NCBI GenBank assembly: GCA_947379865.1 | Contig: CANCOY010000034.1 | Location: 1 to 34,299 of the forward strand | DNA length: 34,299 bases | From: Acetobacteraceae bacterium | GTDB taxonomy: Bacteria; Pseudomonadota; Alphaproteobacteria; Zavarziniales; Zavarziniaceae | Direction: 5' to 3' | Shown here: positions 1-7,553 of the stretch, piece after piece | Layout of the letters: each line of letters opens with the position of its first letter | Position numbering within the stretch: the stretch's first letter is position 1 | Translations under genes and position numbers: made by a program | The notes under the pieces: model-generated | What the model saw: only the letters and a program-made list of their open reading frames with translations | Told to the model about the DNA's origin: nothing | The model's database searches: none

Positions 1-486
1 GCTGGCTGATTTGCTGCCCAGCAGATATTCCACGGCGTCGCGCCCGCCGGGCAGGCCGGCCCGCGCGGCCAGTGCTGCGGCAAAGGCAACCCAGCGGTGA
101 CCATGGATCTGCCGCCGCCCGTCCAGCCAGCCGCCCGGCGGAATCATCAGGTTGTTCACCACATGGGCGATCTCATGGACCACCGTGTCGGTGAAGAAAT
201 GGCCCTGCGCGTTTTCCAGAAAATCGGCCGCGAAGGCAATGGGGGCCACCTGGGCGTCGGCCGGGGCCGGCGTGCCGCCCAGCCTGAGCCAGATCCCGGC
301 GATCCTCTCGAAATCGTGCAAGGGTGGCACAAAGGCAACCGCATTGGGGCGCCGCTCCCGGCCAAGCAGGTCTGCCACCAGGGGCATGATGCTGATGTCG
401 CTGACAAGCCGGGCGGCAAGGGCGCCGATTTCGCCAAGGCGGGGCAGGTGACGCCTGAGGATGGCGGAGGGGTTTGCCGTTTTCAT
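1..486 (-). CDS. SprT-like zinc metalloprotease domain protein, 3' truncated by window edge
   Basis: The minus-strand frame starts with ATG at 486, just after an in-frame TGA at 507-505, and stays open to base 1, giving 162 residues with the C-terminus outside the window. It contains HEIAH at residues 104-108, a classical zinc-binding HExxH helix, followed about 20 residues later by HGHRW at 128-132. That spacing, HExxH then hGxxW, is the signature of SprT-like domains, which in SprT/Spartan proteins form a metalloprotease or metal-binding fold. The N-terminal ~90 residues carry no motif I recognise. The gene is separated from odc by a long hairpin at 561-599. Function is inferred from the motif only. 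A different HExxH family remains possible because the end of the protein is missing. Confidence 0.72.
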   Translation of the reverse strand, partial: MKTANPSAILRRHLPRLGEIGALAARLVSDISIMPLVADLLGRERRPNAVAFVPPLHDFERIAGIWLRLGGTPAPADAQVAPIAFAADFLENAQGHFFTDTVVHEIAHVVNNLMIPPGGWLDGRRQIHGHRWVAFAAALAARAGLPGGRDAVEYLLGSKSAS

Positions 487-560
487 GGCCCGAAGATGGG
501 GCCATCAGTCCTAACAAAGTCTTAGCAAGGACCATCAGAACGCGGATTATTTTATCTGTA

Positions 561-599
561 GGCGGTGTAATCCCGGATTTTTACCGGAATTACACCGCC
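561..599 (-). terminator. Strong inverted repeat downstream of odc, probable terminator
   Basis: Bases 561-576 pair with 584-599 to give a 16-bp stem (one G-T wobble) around a 7-nt loop. It lies 16 bp beyond the odc stop and before the SprT-like gene, as expected of a transcription terminator for odc. On the minus strand the stem is followed by an A/T-rich stretch but not by a clean T-run, so it may be Rho-assisted or an RNA-stabilising 3' hairpin. Confidence 0.6.
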
Positions 600-614
600 G
601 ACAGAGCATCGGTT

Positions 615-1745
615 TCAGATGTAATGGGCCTGCAGCGGCGCAAAGCCGTTGAAGTTCACGCTGGCATAGCTGGTGGTATAGGCGCCCGTGGACAGGATCC
701 GGACGCGATCGCCAATCACCAGATCCACCGGCAGCTCGTAACCGGCCTTGTCATAGATGATGTCGGCGCTGTCACAGGTGGGGCCTGCCAGGACGACAGG
801 GCCAACGGCGCCGGTCTCATGGGGGGTGGTGATGCGATATTTGATGGCCTCGCCCTCGGTCTCGGCCAGGCCACCAAAGCGGCCCACGTCGAGATAGACC
901 CAGCGGCGCGGATCATCATAGGCCTTCTGCGAGATCAGGATGATCTCGGCCTCAAGCACGCCGGCGTCACCCACCATGGAGCGGCCCGGCTCGATGATCA
1001 TGTCCGGCAGGGAATTGCCGAAATGGCGGGTCATCGACCCCATCACCGCCCCGGCATAGGCCTCAAGTGCGGGCACTTCCGAGCGATAGCGCGCCGGGAA
1101 ACCACCGCCCAGATTGACGAGGCCAAGCTCGATCCCGTCTTCGGCCAGGCCCTTGAACAGGCGCGCCGCTTCGGCCACGGCCATGTCCCACTGGCTGACG
1201 TCGGTCTGCTGCGAGCCGACATGGAACGAGACGCCCCAGGGCACAAGGCCCAGGGCGCGGGCCTCCACAAGCAGGCTGCGGGCCATCTCGGGCGCGCAGC
1301 CAAACTTGCGCGACAGCGGCCAGTCGGCCCCGGCGTTCTCCACCAGAATGCGGCAGAAAACCTTGGCACCCGGGGCGACGCGCGCGATCTTCTGGAGTTC
1401 GGCAAGCGAATCAAAGGCAAACAGACGAACCCCCGCCCCAAAGGCAAAGGCGATGTCGGTTTCCTTCTTTATGGTATTGCCGAACGAAATCCGGTCGGCG
1501 CTGGCACCGCAGGCCAGGCAAAGCTCGATCTCGGGCCGGCTGGCCGTATCGAAGTTCGAACCAAGCTTGGCCAGCAGGCGCACCACTTCCGGCGCCGGAT
1601 TGGCCTTGACGGCATAAAAGACCTGCGCCAGCGGCAGGTGGCGGCGCAGCGCGGCATAGTTTGCCGCCACCACGTCAAGATCAACAACCAGACAGGGGGT
1701 TTGCGGTCGGCGCTCGTCAAGAAAGCGCAGAATCTTTGCGGTCAT
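615..1745 (-). CDS. odc: Ornithine/lysine decarboxylase (PLP fold III)
   Basis: This 376-residue protein belongs to the eukaryotic-type (alanine-racemase-fold) decarboxylases. It removes the carboxyl group from L-ornithine to make putrescine, and several alphaproteobacterial members also act on lysine to make cadaverine. Visible landmarks are the PLP lysine in YAVKANP (K47), HVGS at 175-178, the phosphate-binding GGGFP at 213-217, EPGR at 252-255, the catalytic CDSAD at 324-328 and GAYTTSY near the C-terminus. Length and motifs match the short alphaproteobacterial ODC subgroup, not the long fold-I SpeC type. The start codon follows a weak purine-rich site. The gene is preceded by an unusually long structured leader (1746-2139) and followed by a strong hairpin, so it is probably transcribed alone. 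Ornithine versus lysine preference cannot be read with certainty. Confidence 0.95.
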   Translation of the reverse strand: MTAKILRFLDERRPQTPCLVVDLDVVAANYAALRRHLPLAQVFYAVKANPAPEVVRLLAKLGSNFDTASRPEIELCLACGASADRISFGNTIKKETDIAFAFGAGVRLFAFDSLAELQKIARVAPGAKVFCRILVENAGADWPLSRKFGCAPEMARSLLVEARALGLVPWGVSFHVGSQQTDVSQWDMAVAEAARLFKGLAEDGIELGLVNLGGGFPARYRSEVPALEAYAGAVMGSMTRHFGNSLPDMIIEPGRSMVGDAGVLEAEIILISQKAYDDPRRWVYLDVGRFGGLAETEGEAIKYRITTPHETGAVGPVVLAGPTCDSADIIYDKAGYELPVDLVIGDRVRILSTGAYTTSYASVNFNGFAPLQAHYI

Positions 1746-2022
1746 CGCCTTGGTCCTTCGGGCGGAGTCGGAAGTGCGGCCTGCTGCACTCTGGGCAGAG
1801 GACGTTCCCGTTACGTGTACGTTTGATGAAGGTTCGCGCTTTAGGGCCCGCGCAATGGCCTACATACTCGAGATCGTACTCAAGCTCGTGGCGGCAGATG
1901 CCGCACGCAGGCAGGCAAGACGGGAAGGGGCCAAGATGGCGCGCGGGGCGCCAATGGATGCGGACATGACGGATTCCTCCGGGGTCGGCGAGCCGACCGA
2001 GATAATGGTACCGGGGAACGCG
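1717..2022 (-). other. Cysteine-rich open frame without a normal start, overlapping odc start
   Basis: One minus-strand frame stays open from a TAA at 2025-2023 to a TGA at 1719-1717, entering the odc coding region by 29 nt. Its translation contains CGIC (1905-1894) and CPEC (1797-1786) separated by 32 residues, an arrangement like a four-cysteine zinc ribbon, with a basic, aromatic segment between. There is no ATG, GTG or TTG in it. A one-base shift from the small ORF at 1967 would give it a start with a good ribosome site. Possible explanations are a broken gene, a sequence error, recoding, or chance coding appearance of a conserved RNA leader. Confidence 0.25.
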
Positions 2023-2133
2023 TTATCGTCGTTGCCTGTTTGCCAAGAGCTAGGGCACGTGCGCATCTGCGTCTGGCGCTGCATATAGCGCCGACGTGAG
2101 CCCTGTACAATGGCAAATTTGCGGTTGAGTTCG
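1746..2133 (-). promoter_or_regulatory. Long structured 5' leader of odc (candidate speF-type element)
   Basis: The ~390 bases between the MFS gene and odc hold no convincing long gene. Read as minus-strand RNA they form several compact hairpins: GGCGCT/AGCGCC (2075-2092), GGTCGG/CCGACC (1983-1998) directly 5' of a Shine-Dalgarno GGAGGA, GCGGC/GCCGC around 1896-1909, and CTTGAG/CTCGAG around 1868-1885. A short ORF follows the GGAGGA. A TATAAT at 2134-2139 would start the transcript just upstream. Alphaproteobacterial ODC genes are known to carry a conserved leader named speF (Rfam). Position and gene fit that element, but I cannot confirm its consensus by eye. Confidence 0.5.
1860..1967 (-). 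CDS. Possible 35-residue leader ORF upstream of odc
   Basis: ATG at 1967 follows a strong Shine-Dalgarno sequence (GGAGGA, 7 nt upstream) and opens a 35-codon frame ending in TAG at 1860, about 115 nt before odc. The peptide begins MSASIGAPRAIL and is rich in Ala and Ser. It sits immediately after a perfect hairpin (1983-1998) that could gate the ribosome-binding site. It could be a regulatory leader peptide, as for SpeFL upstream of enterobacterial speF, though there is no sequence resemblance. It could also be the front part of a frameshifted gene (see the open frame at 1717-2022). The start site is good; function is unknown. Confidence 0.3.
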   Translation of the reverse strand: MSASIGAPRAILAPSRLACLRAASAATSLSTISSM

Positions 2134-2139
2134 ATTATA
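2134..2139 (-). promoter_or_regulatory. Consensus -10 box (TATAAT) for the odc leader
   Basis: A perfect TATAAT reads on the minus strand and overlaps the TAA stop codon of the upstream MFS gene. The best -35 candidate, TGTCAC with a 17-nt spacer, is poor, so this promoter may need an activator or use another sigma factor. The local sequence is A/T-rich within a GC-rich genome, which supports a promoter. Confidence 0.45.
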
Positions 2140-3397
2140 TCCCATCAGTATGGTTTGTGACATTTGCCGGCCGATGCAGCGGGATTGCCAGGCCGGCCAG
2201 CAGGCTGGTGCAACCGCACAAGGCCACTGTCCAGGGGGCGCCGATGTGATTGGCCAGCACCCCGGCCAGCAGCGCCCCAAAGGGGGCAAGACCCAGGAAA
2301 GTTGAAGTATAAAGCGCCATCACCCGGCCGCGCAGCGCGTCGGGGACGCTCAACTGGATCATCAGATTCGTCGTTCCCGCCTGGAACATCAGCGCAAAGC
2401 CGCTGCCAGACAGCAGCAGGGCCGAGAGCCAGAAATGCCCGCTGGCGGCAAACAGCATGAGGCCAAGACCAAAGGCTGCCGCCGAGCGCCGGGGCCAGGG
2501 CGCCAGTCCTTCGCTGCCGCCTTGCCGTGCCGCCAGGGTCAGCGCCCCTGCCAATGCGCCAAGGCCGGAGGCCGACATCAGAATGCCAAGGCCGCGCGCG
2601 CCACCGCCCAGAATCTCATTGGCAAAAATCGGCATCAGCGTGGCATAGGGCATGCCCGCCAGGCTGACGATTCCCAGCAGCAACAGGGCGCGGCCAACGT
2701 CCGGGGTGGCACGGGCATAAGCAAAGCCGCCTGCGATCTCGGCAAGGCGGCTGCCCTGGCGCGGCGGCGGCTGGTCTACCGGAGCCAGTCGCATCAGCAC
2801 CAGCGCCGTGGTCGCCGCCAGATAGCTGAGGCCATTGCCGATAAAGCACCAGCCCTCGCCAATGCTGGCCACCACAAGGCCGCCAACCGCCGGCCCAACC
2901 AGCCGTGCCGCGTTGAACACCGATGAATTGAGAGCAATGGCATTACCAAGATCAGCACGGCCCACAAGCTCGAGCAGAAACGACTGCCGCGTTGGTGCGT
3001 CAAGCGCGTTCACCGTGCCCAGCAGGGCGGCCAGCACAAAGATCTGCCAGATCTCGATCCGGCCCGTCACGGTCAGCACCCCTGCCACGGTGGCCAGCAC
3101 CGTTGCAATGAGGGAGGTGGTGATCAGGATGCGCTGGCGGGGAAAACGGTCCGCGACCGCCCCCATGAAGGGGCCGATGGCAAAGACCGGAAACTGTCCG
3201 GCAAAGCCCGCAAGGCCAAGCAGGAAGGGCGATTGCGTCAGGCGGAAGACAAGCCAGGACTGGGCGATGATCTGCATCCAGGTGCCGATCAGCGACACCA
3301 GCTGTCCCAGAAAGAACAACCGGTAATTGCGATGGGCAAAGGCCCGCGTGGCCCGGCGGAAGGCGGCGCGGGGGCCTTGGGTTGCCTCGCCCGCCAC
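2135..3397 (-). CDS. MFS transporter, MFS_3/EntS-like family
   Basis: This 420-residue polytopic inner-membrane protein has about 12 hydrophobic segments and belongs to the major facilitator superfamily. It has the cytoplasmic motif-A-like loop GAVADRFPRQR after TM2, and the DAPTRQSF segment and NAARLVGPAVGG region typical of the enterobactin-exporter-like (MFS_3) branch. A role as a drug or metabolite exporter is inferred from this branch; the cargo is unknown. The start is GTG at 3397, only 2 nt after the stop of the AtuA-like gene, so the two are almost certainly co-transcribed and translationally coupled. This suggests export or import of a substrate or product linked to the AtuA-like protein. 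The TAA stop coincides with the odc -10 box. Confidence 0.9.
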   Translation of the reverse strand: MAGEATQGPRAAFRRATRAFAHRNYRLFFLGQLVSLIGTWMQIIAQSWLVFRLTQSPFLLGLAGFAGQFPVFAIGPFMGAVADRFPRQRILITTSLIATVLATVAGVLTVTGRIEIWQIFVLAALLGTVNALDAPTRQSFLLELVGRADLGNAIALNSSVFNAARLVGPAVGGLVVASIGEGWCFIGNGLSYLAATTALVLMRLAPVDQPPPRQGSRLAEIAGGFAYARATPDVGRALLLLGIVSLAGMPYATLMPIFANEILGGGARGLGILMSASGLGALAGALTLAARQGGSEGLAPWPRRSAAAFGLGLMLFAASGHFWLSALLLSGSGFALMFQAGTTNLMIQLSVPDALRGRVMALYTSTFLGLAPFGALLAGVLANHIGAPWTVALCGCTSLLAGLAIPLHRPANVTNHTDGI

Positions 3398-3399
3398 CC

Positions 3400-5223
3400 T
3401 CAGGCCCCCGCCCGCAGATGGGCGGGCACATCAGGCGCCAGATGCCTGGGGACGCTGACCGGGATCTCCAGCAGTTGCTGGGCCTTGCCCTTGGCCAGCA
3501 TGTCGACCCGCATGGAGGCAACACCGCCACCGCCCAGCGCGCCCTGCAACAGGAAGTTGAGGGCGTTGGTGCCCGGCACCTCGAAGCGTTCCACCCGGGG
3601 GGCGGCGCCAGCGGCAAACTCATGGGCGAAATGGCTTGCCACGCGGGCCTGCGTCAGGGCGGCACGGATCCAGGGAAGATAGTCAGCCTGCCGCGCAATG
3701 ATGCCCACATTGAAGGCATCGCCCTTGTCGCCGGAACGGCCCCAGGCAAGGGTGACCAGGGGCACGTCCACCATCGTGGCCTCGGGTGCCGGCGCCTCTG
3801 CGGCTGTCGGGCGGCTGATGGCGGCCGGGTCGAATACCCCGGCCTGGGCAAAGTCTACCCTTATCCGCTGGCCGTCCACATCAACGGTTGCCGGCACGTC
3901 TGCCTTGGGTACCAGGCAGGAAAACAGGCGCACGATGGGGGCCAGTTTCGGCTCCAGCCCATGCCACATGGTGGTGCCCACCGACATGGAGGTGATGGGG
4001 GAGGCGTATTCCCGCAGGAAGACCTTGAGTGGCGCTTCCTCCTCGTGCTCCACGGCGATCTTGCACAGCACCTCGCGGGCACGGCTGGCGGCGGGATCGT
4101 CGCCATAGCTGGCCCCCGCCCCGACAATATCCACACGGGTGGCGCGGAAGGGGCTCATGTTCCGGTCGCGCAGCATCTCGGCGGTGCGGGTCAGCAGGGC
4201 CTCTGCCTGGCGCTGGGCCTTGGCAGCAGCCTCCATGCCCAGCACGGGGGTAAGTGTCGTCAGGCGATGGCCATCCTCATAAGTCGCACAGACCTTGTAG
4301 GTAGTGGTGGCCGGACGGCCCCTTGTGCCGGATACGTGGACCCGATCAGGGCCATCCTGCCGCATTTTCACGGTGGAGAAGTCGCAGACCACATCGGGCA
4401 CGATATAGGCCTGTGGATCCCCCACCTCATAGAGCATCTGCTCGGCCACCGTAGCCGGGGTGACAAGGCCGCCGCTGCCCGGCGGTTTAGTAACGATAAA
4501 CGTGCCATCGGCGGTGCATTCCGCAATGGGATAGCCGATGTGCGCCCAGTCCGGCACCTCCCGCCAGTCGGTGAACAGGCCGCCCGTGGCCTGGGCACCG
4601 CATTCCAGGACATGGCCAACCAGGGTTCCCGCCGCCAGCAGATCTTGGTCGCCGGGACCCCAGCCGAATTCATGCATCAGGGGGCCCAGGGCCAGGGCGG
4701 AATCGACAACCCGGCCGGTGATCACCGCGTCCGCCCCCGCCGCCAGGGCCCGTGCGATGGGACCGGCGCCAAGATAGGCGTTCATGCTGGCGATGCGCTC
4801 TGGTGCCGGGAAGGGGCGGCCATCGAACATCTCGGTAACGCCCGCTTCGGCAAAGGCGGCGGCGCGGTCGGCGATGTCGTCGCCTTCCACAATCGCCACC
4901 CGCACCTTGAAACCCTGGGCAGCGGCAATCTCCTCCATGCGGGCGCGTGCCGCATGGGGGTTGACCCCGCCAGCATTCGTCACAATCTTCACACCCTGGG
5001 CAATCAGCGCCGGCAGGTTTTCCTTCCAGACCCATTCGGTGAAGTCGCGGGCATAGCCGGCCTTGGGATTGGCCCGTTTGGCCAGCGCCAGCGCCGACAT
5101 GGTCACTTCCGCCAGGTAATCCAGCATCAGATAGTCTACCCCGGCTGCGATCAGCTGGGGCGCTGCGGTGGCGCTGTCACCAAGAAAGGCACAGGCGCCG
5201 CCAATGCGGACGGTCTTGGACAT
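3400..5223 (-). CDS. atuA: Acyclic terpene utilisation AtuA-like protein (DUF1446)
   Basis: This 607-residue cytoplasmic protein matches the AtuA/DUF1446 family: the N-terminus reads RIGGACAFLGDS, followed by GVDYLMLDYLAEVTMS, NAGGVNPHAARARMEE and a VEGDD segment. The family domain covers roughly residues 4-460. A smaller C-terminal domain (about 490-600) begins DVPLVTLAWGRSGDKGD and corresponds to the AtuA-like C-terminal ferredoxin-fold region. In Pseudomonas, AtuA is encoded with enzymes for citronellol/geraniol breakdown, but its reaction is not established. No AtuB, AtuC/F carboxylase or AtuD/E homologues are visible here, so terpene catabolism is not supported by context. A GGAGGAG ribosome site precedes the ATG. 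The downstream MFS gene starts 2 nt after its stop. Confidence 0.88.
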   Translation of the reverse strand: MSKTVRIGGACAFLGDSATAAPQLIAAGVDYLMLDYLAEVTMSALALAKRANPKAGYARDFTEWVWKENLPALIAQGVKIVTNAGGVNPHAARARMEEIAAAQGFKVRVAIVEGDDIADRAAAFAEAGVTEMFDGRPFPAPERIASMNAYLGAGPIARALAAGADAVITGRVVDSALALGPLMHEFGWGPGDQDLLAAGTLVGHVLECGAQATGGLFTDWREVPDWAHIGYPIAECTADGTFIVTKPPGSGGLVTPATVAEQMLYEVGDPQAYIVPDVVCDFSTVKMRQDGPDRVHVSGTRGRPATTTYKVCATYEDGHRLTTLTPVLGMEAAAKAQRQAEALLTRTAEMLRDRNMSPFRATRVDIVGAGASYGDDPAASRAREVLCKIAVEHEEEAPLKVFLREYASPITSMSVGTTMWHGLEPKLAPIVRLFSCLVPKADVPATVDVDGQRIRVDFAQAGVFDPAAISRPTAAEAPAPEATMVDVPLVTLAWGRSGDKGDAFNVGIIARQADYLPWIRAALTQARVASHFAHEFAAGAAPRVERFEVPGTNALNFLLQGALGGGGVASMRVDMLAKGKAQQLLEIPVSVPRHLAPDVPAHLRAGA

Positions 5224-5265
5224 GGGATCTCCTCCGGGGCTGTGGCCAGCCCTGCCGTTTTCCTG

Positions 5266-5271
5266 ATTGTA
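5266..5271 (-). promoter_or_regulatory. Candidate -10 box for atuA-MFS unit
   Basis: TACAAT reads on the minus strand about 42 bp before the atuA start codon. No good -35 is visible at 16-18 bp, so this is only a candidate promoter. Confidence 0.3.
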
Positions 5272-5328
5272 CGGCGAAGATGGCCGGCGAACAGGCCTCT
5301 GGCAGGCGGGATCGTGGCGCGACCGCTT

Positions 5329-5357
5329 TTGCGTCTCCCCGGAATTTAGGTTAACAT
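5329..5357 (+). promoter_or_regulatory. Sigma70-like promoter of the dsbD-type gene
   Basis: TTGCGT (5329-5334) and TAACAT (5352-5357) are separated by exactly 17 bp. The predicted RNA start near 5364 leaves a ~32-nt leader carrying the GGAGAG ribosome site at 5384-5389 before the ATG at 5396. Confidence 0.5.
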
Positions 5358-5395
5358 CGTCGCAATTCAGTATTCATGGATTTGGAGAGAATAAA

Positions 5396-7504
5396 ATGCT
5401 GTCGATCAGGCGCTTGTTTTCTCATATTATATTGACCGGTGTGTTTTTTATTGCACTGGCACTGCCTGTTTCTTCTGCGCGTGCCAACCAGGCCAGCGTC
5501 AGTACGGAAAATGTAACGGCGACGCTGTTCTCCGAGCGCGAGGCCCTGATGCCGGGGGTGACCAACTGGGTCCTTGTGCACCAGAAGATCCGCCCGGGCT
5601 GGCATACCTATTGGCTTAATCCCGGGGACTCCGGTCTGGCCACCCGGCTTGAATGGACCTTGCCGGCGGGCTTTGCGGCTGGCGACATTTCATGGCCAGC
5701 ACCCCATTACTTTGAGGTCGGCGGGCTGGCAAACAATGGTTACACCGGCGACGTCGGGCTTCTTGTTCCAGTTTCCGTGCCCCAGGGCGCGGCCGGCAGC
5801 CGTGCCCGCCTTGCGGTAAAGGCCAGCTGGCTGGTGTGCGAGACCATCTGCGTGCCGGAAGAGGTTGATCTGGCGCTTGACCTGCCCGTTGGCAAGCAGG
5901 GTCAGGAAACGGCTTTCGCCCCGGAAGCGGCCGGGGTTTTCCATACGGCGCGGGTCTCGCTGCCGCAGCCAACGGCAGGCGCCATCTTTGCAATCGATGG
6001 CCGGAAAGTCGCCGTCTCCGTTCCCTTTCCGGGGGAAGCGTCAGCCCTTGCCGCAGAGACCAAGATCCGGTTTTTTGCCAATCTCGCCGGCGTGGTGGAA
6101 CCCGCCGGCGTCCAGTCGAGCCGGATTGCCGATGGTCGCCTGATCATCGAGATGGCGGCACCTGAGGCAGCGGTTGCCCCCCCGGTGCTGGACGGTGTGA
6201 TCACGATTGATGGCGAGAACCGCCTTGCCTTTGCCATTGCCGCCCCTGCGGGCCGGATCGGCGCCTCGGGCGCTACGGACCTGCTGGGCCTGCTGGCGGC
6301 CCTGGGCCTCGCCTTTCTGGGTGGGCTGCTGCTGAACCTCATGCCCTGTGTCTTGCCTGTGCTCTCCATCAAGGCGCTAGGGCTGGTGGGGCATGGGCGG
6401 GATGCCCATGGCAAGCTGCGCGCCCAGGGGCTGGCCTATGGTGCGGGCATTCTAGTGACCTTTGCCCTGGTTGGGGGCACGGTGCTGGCCCTCAAGGCGG
6501 GTGGCGAGGCGGTGGGCTGGGGCTTTCAACTGCAGTCGCCGACGGTTGTCGGCCTGCTCGCCTATCTGCTGTTCGTGATCGGCCTGTCACTTGCCGGGGT
6601 GCTGCCGTCACTGGGTGGTGGCATTGCTGGCATCGGACAATCGCTGGCTGACCGCAATGGGCTGGCTGGTGCCTTCTTTACCGGCGCGCTGGCCGTGCTT
6701 GTGGCAACGCCCTGCACGGCCCCCTTCATGGGAACGGCGCTTGGCTATGCCTTTGTCGCGTCCTGGCCGGCGGCCATGGCGACTTTCCTGGCGCTTGGTC
6801 TGGGTCTGGCGGCGCCCTTTGTCGTGCTGGCCTTCAGCCCCGCCCTGGTGCGCCATCTGCCGCGCCCCGGCCCCTGGATGGAGCGCCTGCGTCAGGCGCT
6901 GGCCTTCCCGATGTTTGCCTCGGCGGTTTGGCTGGTCTGGGTGCTGGCACGCCAGGCCGGGCCGGATGCCGTTCTCGTCGTGCTGGCGGGCGCCGTGCTG
7001 CTGGCGTTCGGCGCCTGGGTTCTGGGGGCCGGGCAGGCCGGTGGCCATCATGCTGGCCGGCAGATGATGACACGGGGCCTGGCCCTTGTGTCGGTGGTCC
7101 TGGCCCTTGCCATTGTCCAACTGCCAGAGACCAGGATGGCACCAGCACCCGTCCACACCACAGGCAACTGGGAGCGCTTCTCGCCAGGTGGCCTGAAGGC
7201 CCTGTGCGCCGCCGGGCGGCCGATCTTTGTCAATGTGACGGCGGCCTGGTGCCTGACCTGTCTGGTGAACGAGCGCGTGGCCCTGTCCGATCCGGCCGTC
7301 ACCATGGCCTTTGCCGATCGTGGTGTCGCGCTGGTTGAGGCCGACTGGACGCGGCGCGATCCCGAGATCACGGCGCTTCTGGCCTCGTTCGGGCGCTCGG
7401 GCGTGCCGCTCTATCTGGTGTTTCCGCCCGGTGGCGGGCCGCCGCGCGTCCTGCCCCAGGTGCTGACGCCCAGCATCGTTCTCAACGCGCTCGCGGCACC
7501 CTGA
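5396..7504 (+). CDS. dsbD: DsbD/ScsB-family thiol:disulfide interchange protein
   Basis: This 702-residue membrane protein moves reducing power from the cytoplasm to the periplasm. The true start is ATG 5396, preceded by GGAGAG and followed by a signal-like segment (RRLFSHIILTGVFFIALAL). Domain order: periplasmic DsbD/DsbC-like alpha domain (about 35-200) with Cys148 and Cys152 (CETIC); a multi-helix membrane domain (about 295-580) with one redox cysteine in NLMPCVLP (Cys318) and its partner in ATPCTAPF (Cys440); and a C-terminal thioredoxin-like domain with WCLTC (Cys619, Cys622). This is the six-cysteine relay of DsbD. The large alpha domain is closer to ScsB-type proteins than to E. coli DsbD. 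It is a single gene, divergent from atuA and convergent with nadC, with which it shares a terminator-like hairpin. Its target proteins are unknown. Confidence 0.92.
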   Translation: MLSIRRLFSHIILTGVFFIALALPVSSARANQASVSTENVTATLFSEREALMPGVTNWVLVHQKIRPGWHTYWLNPGDSGLATRLEWTLPAGFAAGDISWPAPHYFEVGGLANNGYTGDVGLLVPVSVPQGAAGSRARLAVKASWLVCETICVPEEVDLALDLPVGKQGQETAFAPEAAGVFHTARVSLPQPTAGAIFAIDGRKVAVSVPFPGEASALAAETKIRFFANLAGVVEPAGVQSSRIADGRLIIEMAAPEAAVAPPVLDGVITIDGENRLAFAIAAPAGRIGASGATDLLGLLAALGLAFLGGLLLNLMPCVLPVLSIKALGLVGHGRDAHGKLRAQGLAYGAGILVTFALVGGTVLALKAGGEAVGWGFQLQSPTVVGLLAYLLFVIGLSLAGVLPSLGGGIAGIGQSLADRNGLAGAFFTGALAVLVATPCTAPFMGTALGYAFVASWPAAMATFLALGLGLAAPFVVLAFSPALVRHLPRPGPWMERLRQALAFPMFASAVWLVWVLARQAGPDAVLVVLAGAVLLAFGAWVLGAGQAGGHHAGRQMMTRGLALVSVVLALAIVQLPETRMAPAPVHTTGNWERFSPGGLKALCAAGRPIFVNVTAAWCLTCLVNERVALSDPAVTMAFADRGVALVEADWTRRDPEITALLASFGRSGVPLYLVFPPGGGPPRVLPQVLTPSIVLNALAAP

Positions 7505-7520
7505 TCAGGGGGCCGCTGCA

Positions 7521-7553
7521 GGCCTGACCCGGCATCCTCAGCCGGGTCAGGCC
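7521..7553. terminator. Bidirectional hairpin between dsbD and nadC, overlapping nadC stop
   Basis: GGCCTGACCCGGC (7521-7533) pairs perfectly with 7541-7553, a 13-bp stem with a 7-nt loop. The right arm contains the nadC stop codon (7549-7547). No T-run follows on either strand. The position between two converging genes suggests a shared termination or RNA-end-protecting structure. Confidence 0.6.

Noticed and set aside
3382..5349. Long plus-strand open frame (655 codons) opposite atuA
   Set aside because: It is the mirror of the codon pattern of a GC-rich real gene; its translation has no recognisable domain, and the minus-strand AtuA reading is clearly supported by family motifs.
5267..5395. 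Upstream extension of the DsbD-type gene
   Set aside because: It would place 43 polar residues before a clear signal sequence and run through the predicted promoter; ATG 5396 has a proper ribosome site.
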